Assembly: GCF_042676065.1 (NCBI RefSeq) | Contig: NZ_JBHTJO010000002.1 | Coordinates: 62,001-126,000, forward strand | DNA: 64,000 bases | Direction: 5' to 3' | Origin: Methyloligella solikamskensis | GTDB taxonomy: Bacteria; Pseudomonadota; Alphaproteobacteria; Rhizobiales; Methyloligellaceae | Shown here: one piece after another, positions 60,836-64,000 of the stretch | Numbering within the stretch: position 1 is the stretch's first letter | Layout: every line of letters starts with the position of its first letter | The notes under the pieces: model-generated | What the model saw: only the letters and a program-made list of their open reading frames with translations | Database searches by the model: none | What the model was told of the DNA's origin: nothing | Position numbers and translations under genes: made by a program

Positions 60836-61729
60836 CTACTGGGTGTCGCTCTCGCTCTCCATGCCGGCATCGGCGTTCGGCTCCTCGTCGGGTGCCGTGG
60901 TCTCCTCCGGCTCGTCGGCGGAGTCCGTGGTGGCGGGCTCAGAACCGGCATCCTCGTTCGGCTCCTCGCCGGAACCGGCGTCCTCGGCCGGCGCTTCGGA
61001 GGTGTCCTCGTCGGCAGCAGCGTTGGGCTCTTCGGCCGGTGCGCTCTCCGTGGAGGGCTCTTCCTCTTCGGACATGGGCTCCTCAGCAGGGCCTTCCTGC
61101 TGAGTCGTGGCCTTGTCGGCCTCTTCCTCGGTCGGCTCCGCGGCGGCGGAATCGTCGCCGCCTTCGCCGCCGGCCTCAGGCAGAGGCTTCGGATCGTCGC
61201 TGAGCGTGCGCAGATAGGCGATCACGTCGGCGCGCTTCTCCGCATCGGGCATGCCCGGATACATGGCCATCTTGGTGCCCGGGATATGCACGTTCGGATG
61301 CTCGATCATGTCGTCGAGATTGACGTAATCCCACTCGCCGCCATGATCGATCAGAGCCTGAGAGTAGTCGTAGCCCTCGTGGCTGCCGAGCTTACGGCCC
61401 ACGACGTCATAGAGGTTGGGGCCGACCATGTTGGCGCCGCCTTTGTCGACGGTGTGGCAGCCCTTGCAGATACCCGCAGCCGACTCGCCCTTCTTGGGAT
61501 CGGCGCTGGCCAGCAGGGTCAGAACTTCGTCGTCTCCGCCGCCTTCAGCTTCGGCAGCTTCGCCACCGGCAGCCTCGCCGCCTTCTTCCTTGGCGCCCGG
61601 AACTTCGTAGCCCGCATGTTCGGTCTCGTGTTCCGTCGTCAGGATGGTTATCAAGGTGCGGGTGCCGAAAAACAGCACCAGGGCCGCAAGCACGGCCATT
61701 GCAAGTTGGTTAAACCGATAGCTATTCAT
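60836..61729 (-). CDS. membrane-anchored cytochrome c552 with acidic tail
   Basis: A 297-residue CycM-like c-type cytochrome. An uncleaved N-terminal helix (LAMAVLAALVLFFGTRTLITI) anchors it; a Glu/Gly/Ala-rich linker (about 45-67) leads to the haem domain with CKGCH (Cys88, Cys91, His92) and the distal ligand Met154 in PGTKMAMYPG. Residues 181-297 form a long acidic Glu/Pro/Ala/Ser tail with three loose EEPN repeats, absent from usual CycM. CycM passes electrons to aa3-type oxidases. It is divergent from kdsB-pheA, a conserved Rhizobiales arrangement. Confidence 0.92.
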   Translation of the reverse strand: MNSYRFNQLAMAVLAALVLFFGTRTLITILTTEHETEHAGYEVPGAKEEGGEAAGGEAAEAEGGGDDEVLTLLASADPKKGESAAGICKGCHTVDKGGANMVGPNLYDVVGRKLGSHEGYDYSQALIDHGGEWDYVNLDDMIEHPNVHIPGTKMAMYPGMPDAEKRADVIAYLRTLSDDPKPLPEAGGEGGDDSAAAEPTEEEADKATTQQEGPAEEPMSEEEEPSTESAPAEEPNAAADEDTSEAPAEDAGSGEEPNEDAGSEPATTDSADEPEETTAPDEEPNADAGMESESDTQ

Positions 61730-61837
61730 TCTGTCGTTTCCCCCGGAAGCAAAGGCATCTCAACCGTCTTATATGCGGCGGCCGCCGAGATTAATTGGCG
61801 CCAACCCGCATGGCAACTGAACCGATATCCAAAGTCT

Positions 61838-61872
61838 GGTTAGCATAGGACCCCAGAAGGGTCGCGCTAACC
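61838..61872 (+). promoter_or_regulatory. two-part hairpin just before the kdsB start
   Basis: GGTTAGC (61838-61844) pairs with GCTAACC (61866-61872), and inside it GACCC (61849-61853) with GGGTC (61859-61863), loop CAGAA. It ends eight bases before the ATG, where a ribosome site would normally be; none is visible. Confidence 0.45.
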
Positions 61873-61880
61873 GGCTGTTT

Positions 61881-62642
61881 ATGTCTACGAAACCCCATAT
61901 GTGCAAGACTCTCATTATTATTCCTGCGCGGCTGCAAGCGAGCCGTTTGCCGCGGAAGCCCCTCGCACCCATCGCCGGCGAGCCCATGATCGTTCATGTT
62001 TGGCGCCGCGCCGTTGAATCCGAATGCGGTGAGGTGGTCGTGGCAACGGATTCAGAGGAAATCTCAGAGGCCATTTCGGGAGCGGGCGGCCGGGCCGTGC
62101 TTACCGATCCCGACCACCAAAGTGGCTCCGATCGCGTCTTCGAGGCCTTGTCGGCGGCCGATCCCGACAAGGAATGCGAAATCGTGGTCAATCTCCAGGG
62201 GGATCTTCCCACCCTGGACCCGGAGCTCGTCGCGGCTTGCGTCGACGCCCTGAAGCCGGGGGAGGCGGATATCGCAACTTTGGCCTGCGAGATCACCGAC
62301 GAGGAAGAGCGCACCAATCCCCATGTGGTGAAGGCGGTGGGCACGCCGGCCGGCGAGAACCTCCTGCGGGCGCTTTATTTCACCCGGGCCACGGCACCTT
62401 ACGGCGACGGGCCGCTCTATCATCACATCGGCATCTACGCCTATCGCCGGGCCGCGTTGGAGCGTTTCGTCTCCCTGCCGCCCTCGACTCTGGAGAAGCG
62501 CGAGAAGCTGGAGCAGCTGCGGGCGCTCGAGGCCAACATGCGCATCAATGTGGCCCTCGTTGACACCGTTCCGCTCGGTGTCGATACTCTGGCCGACCTC
62601 GCCAAGGCGCGGGGCATAATGGAAAATTCCGGCACATCATGA
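61881..62642 (+). CDS. kdsB: 3-deoxy-manno-octulosonate cytidylyltransferase KdsB
   Basis: Activates Kdo as CMP-Kdo for lipopolysaccharide core synthesis (253 aa). The nucleotide-binding motif IIIPARLQASRLPRKPL near residue 12, VVVATDSEEI, and NLQGDLPTLDPELV near 110 identify the family, as does HHIGIYAYRRAALERFVSLP. ATG 61881 is used; the next in-frame ATG is at 61899 and would remove six residues. Its stop overlaps the pheA start (ATGA), so the two are coupled. Confidence 0.94.
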   Translation: MSTKPHMCKTLIIIPARLQASRLPRKPLAPIAGEPMIVHVWRRAVESECGEVVVATDSEEISEAISGAGGRAVLTDPDHQSGSDRVFEALSAADPDKECEIVVNLQGDLPTLDPELVAACVDALKPGEADIATLACEITDEEERTNPHVVKAVGTPAGENLLRALYFTRATAPYGDGPLYHHIGIYAYRRAALERFVSLPPSTLEKREKLEQLRALEANMRINVALVDTVPLGVDTLADLAKARGIMENSGTS

Positions 62643-63511
62643 GCGACGCTGACCGCCAGAAAATCGCCTTCCAGGGCGAGCCCGGCGCCAATTCCCACCT
62701 GGCCTGCAAAGACGCCTATCCGGAAATGGAGCCGCTGCCTTGCGCGACCTTCGAGGACGCGCTCGCCGCGCTGAAATCGGGTGAGGCGGCGCTGGCCATG
62801 ATCCCCATCGAGAATTCGGTGGCCGGCCGGGTCGCCGATATCCATCACCTCTTGCCGGAATCAGGCCTGTTCATCGTGGGCGAGCATTTCGAGCGGGTCC
62901 GCCATCAGCTTCTCGTACTGCCCGGCACCAAGCTCGAAGACCTGAAGACCGTCCACAGCCACACCATGGCGCTCGGCCAATGCCGCAATGTGATCCGCGA
63001 GTTGAAGCTCACCCCGGTGACCGAGGCCGATACGGCGGGGGCCGCCAAGGAGCTGGCTGAAACCAAGAACGCAACGGCCGCGGCCATCGCGTCGAGCCTG
63101 GCGGCGGAGATCTACGGGCTTGAGATCGCAAAGTCCGACATCGAGGATGCGGAGCACAACACGACCCGATTCGTCGTGCTTGCGACCGAGCCCCGGACGC
63201 CCGCTCTCGAAGAAGGGCCCACGGTCACCAGCTTCATGTTCCGGGTGCGCAACGTGCCGGCCGCTCTCTACAAGGCGCTCGGCGGCTTCGCCACCAATGG
63301 CGTGAACATGACCAAGCTGGAATCCTACCAGCTTGGCGGCAGCTTCAATGCGAGCCAGTTCTACGCCGATATCGAAGGCCATCCGGAAGAGCGAATGGTC
63401 CGGCTCGCCCTTGAAGAGCTCGCCTTCTATTCCGCCGAACTCACCATCTTCGGCACCTACCCGGCGAGCCCCTTCCGCGCCAAGCTGAAAGAGACGGCGG
63501 AAGAAGACTGA
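62639..63511 (+). CDS. pheA: prephenate dehydratase PheA
   Basis: Converts prephenate to phenylpyruvate for phenylalanine synthesis (290 aa). The catalytic domain (about 10-185) has FQGEPGANSHLA, MIPIENSVAGRV and the essential Thr-Arg-Phe in HNTTRFVVL; the C-terminal ACT domain (about 200-275; MFRVRNVPAALYKALGGFA and MTKLESYQLGGSFNASQFY) likely binds phenylalanine for feedback. There is no chorismate mutase domain, the usual monofunctional form. It overlaps kdsB by four bases. Confidence 0.95.
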   Translation: MSDADRQKIAFQGEPGANSHLACKDAYPEMEPLPCATFEDALAALKSGEAALAMIPIENSVAGRVADIHHLLPESGLFIVGEHFERVRHQLLVLPGTKLEDLKTVHSHTMALGQCRNVIRELKLTPVTEADTAGAAKELAETKNATAAAIASSLAAEIYGLEIAKSDIEDAEHNTTRFVVLATEPRTPALEEGPTVTSFMFRVRNVPAALYKALGGFATNGVNMTKLESYQLGGSFNASQFYADIEGHPEERMVRLALEELAFYSAELTIFGTYPASPFRAKLKETAEED

Positions 63512-63581
63512 TTCCTCCAGAGTGCTGTCCTGCGAATCGTCCTATTCTCGGGGCCTCCTTCGCCAATAAGGGAGCGCCCTC

Positions 63582-64000
63582 ATGATCGGCCTCGCCATTG
63601 CTGCCCTTTGCGTGATCGCGCCGCTCCTGCACCTCTTCATCAGCAAGACGCCACGCACCAAGCTTCGCGTGGTGCGCATCCTGCTTCTCTACGGGCTCGT
63701 GATCGGAGCCGGCGTGATGGGCCTTCTCTTCGGCTTCATCCCCCACGTGTTCTTCCCCGATCAAGCGGCGAAGATGATCGGCTGGCAGCCGAGCCCCTTC
63801 CAGTTCGAGGTGGGGATCCATGACGGCGCTTGGGGGCTGCTCGGCTTCCTGTGCATCTGGATCGGCGGCACGTTCTGGCTGGCCACGGGGCTGGGCTGGG
63901 CCCTCTTCATGCTGGGGGCCACCTACGGCCATATCTATCAGACCGTCACCCACGACAACTACGCGCCCTACAACTTCCTTATGATCTTCTCCGACGGTTT
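63582..64000 (+). CDS. DUF6790-like membrane protein (3' end missing)
   Basis: An open frame that runs off the window after 139 codons, so it appears as a partial gene. GGGAG lies seven bases before ATG 63582. The sequence has an N-terminal helix (MIGLAIAALCVIAPLLHLFI), two or three more hydrophobic segments and the pattern EVGIHDGAWGLLGFL then ATYGHIYQTVTHDNYAPYN, which resembles DUF6790-type small membrane proteins. Family assignment is tentative; no function is known. It follows pheA by 70 bases. Confidence 0.6.
   Translation, partial: MIGLAIAALCVIAPLLHLFISKTPRTKLRVVRILLLYGLVIGAGVMGLLFGFIPHVFFPDQAAKMIGWQPSPFQFEVGIHDGAWGLLGFLCIWIGGTFWLATGLGWALFMLGATYGHIYQTVTHDNYAPYNFLMIFSDG

Overview
The window is GC-rich chromosomal DNA from an alphaproteobacterium, most likely of the order Hyphomicrobiales (Rhizobiales). 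I base this on gene order: irr next to fabA-fabB-fabI; the run phoH-ybeY-corC-lnt-xre-metK-trmB-rimP-nusA-ylxR-infB-rbfA-truB-rpsO-pnp; a complete Tad/Cpa pilus locus; a yej transporter with two binding proteins; and a membrane cytochrome c552 gene divergent from kdsB-pheA. I cannot name the genus. Nothing looks like a prophage, insertion sequence, CRISPR array or rRNA/tRNA gene.

Layout. 1-3.4 kb: the 5' part of irr (minus) faces away from fabA-fabB-fabI (plus), the anaerobic-type unsaturated fatty acid module, followed by a small protein gene and a terminator. 3.5-13.3 kb (minus): the translation/RNA operon rimP-nusA-ylxR-infB-rbfA-truB-rpsO-pnp, with a promoter and attenuator-like leader before rimP, a dispersed-type palindromic repeat between infB and rbfA, and a long hairpin before pnp. 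13.3-22.6 kb: trmB, a plus-strand TauE/SafE permease gene, then metK, an Xre regulator, lnt, corC, ybeY, phoH and miaB (all minus). 22.7-31.3 kb: a DUF3008 stress protein gene, then the penicillin-binding protein 1C and alpha-2-macroglobulin pair and a LysR regulator. 31.6-33.8 kb: an AsmA-family gene.

33.8-48.2 kb is the Tad/Cpa type IVc pilus locus: two TadE-like pseudopilin genes (minus), a TadG-like VWA protein (plus), a stand-alone CpaC N-terminal-domain protein (minus), Flp pilin, prepilin peptidase CpaA, and cpaB-cpaC-cpaD-cpaE-cpaF-tadB-tadC in tight, partly overlapping order, with tadD converging from the other side. CtrA-like boxes lie before flp and cpaB.

48.4-64 kb: a glutathione S-transferase, an M17 aminopeptidase with an NlpC/P60 hydrolase, a 25-residue membrane peptide with a close match to an EcfG-type promoter, the yej-type peptide ABC transporter operon (two binding proteins, YejB, YejE, an intruding cation-efflux gene, YejF), an acidic-tailed cytochrome c, kdsB-pheA, and the start of a DUF6790-like membrane protein.

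Most of the window is core genome. The items most worth a second look are regulatory or architectural: the rimP leader, the pnp leader hairpin, two small genes with EcfG-type promoters, the dyad over the LysR start, the C-terminally membrane-anchored binding protein, and the cation-efflux gene embedded in the yej operon. I did not find a clearly new multi-gene system.
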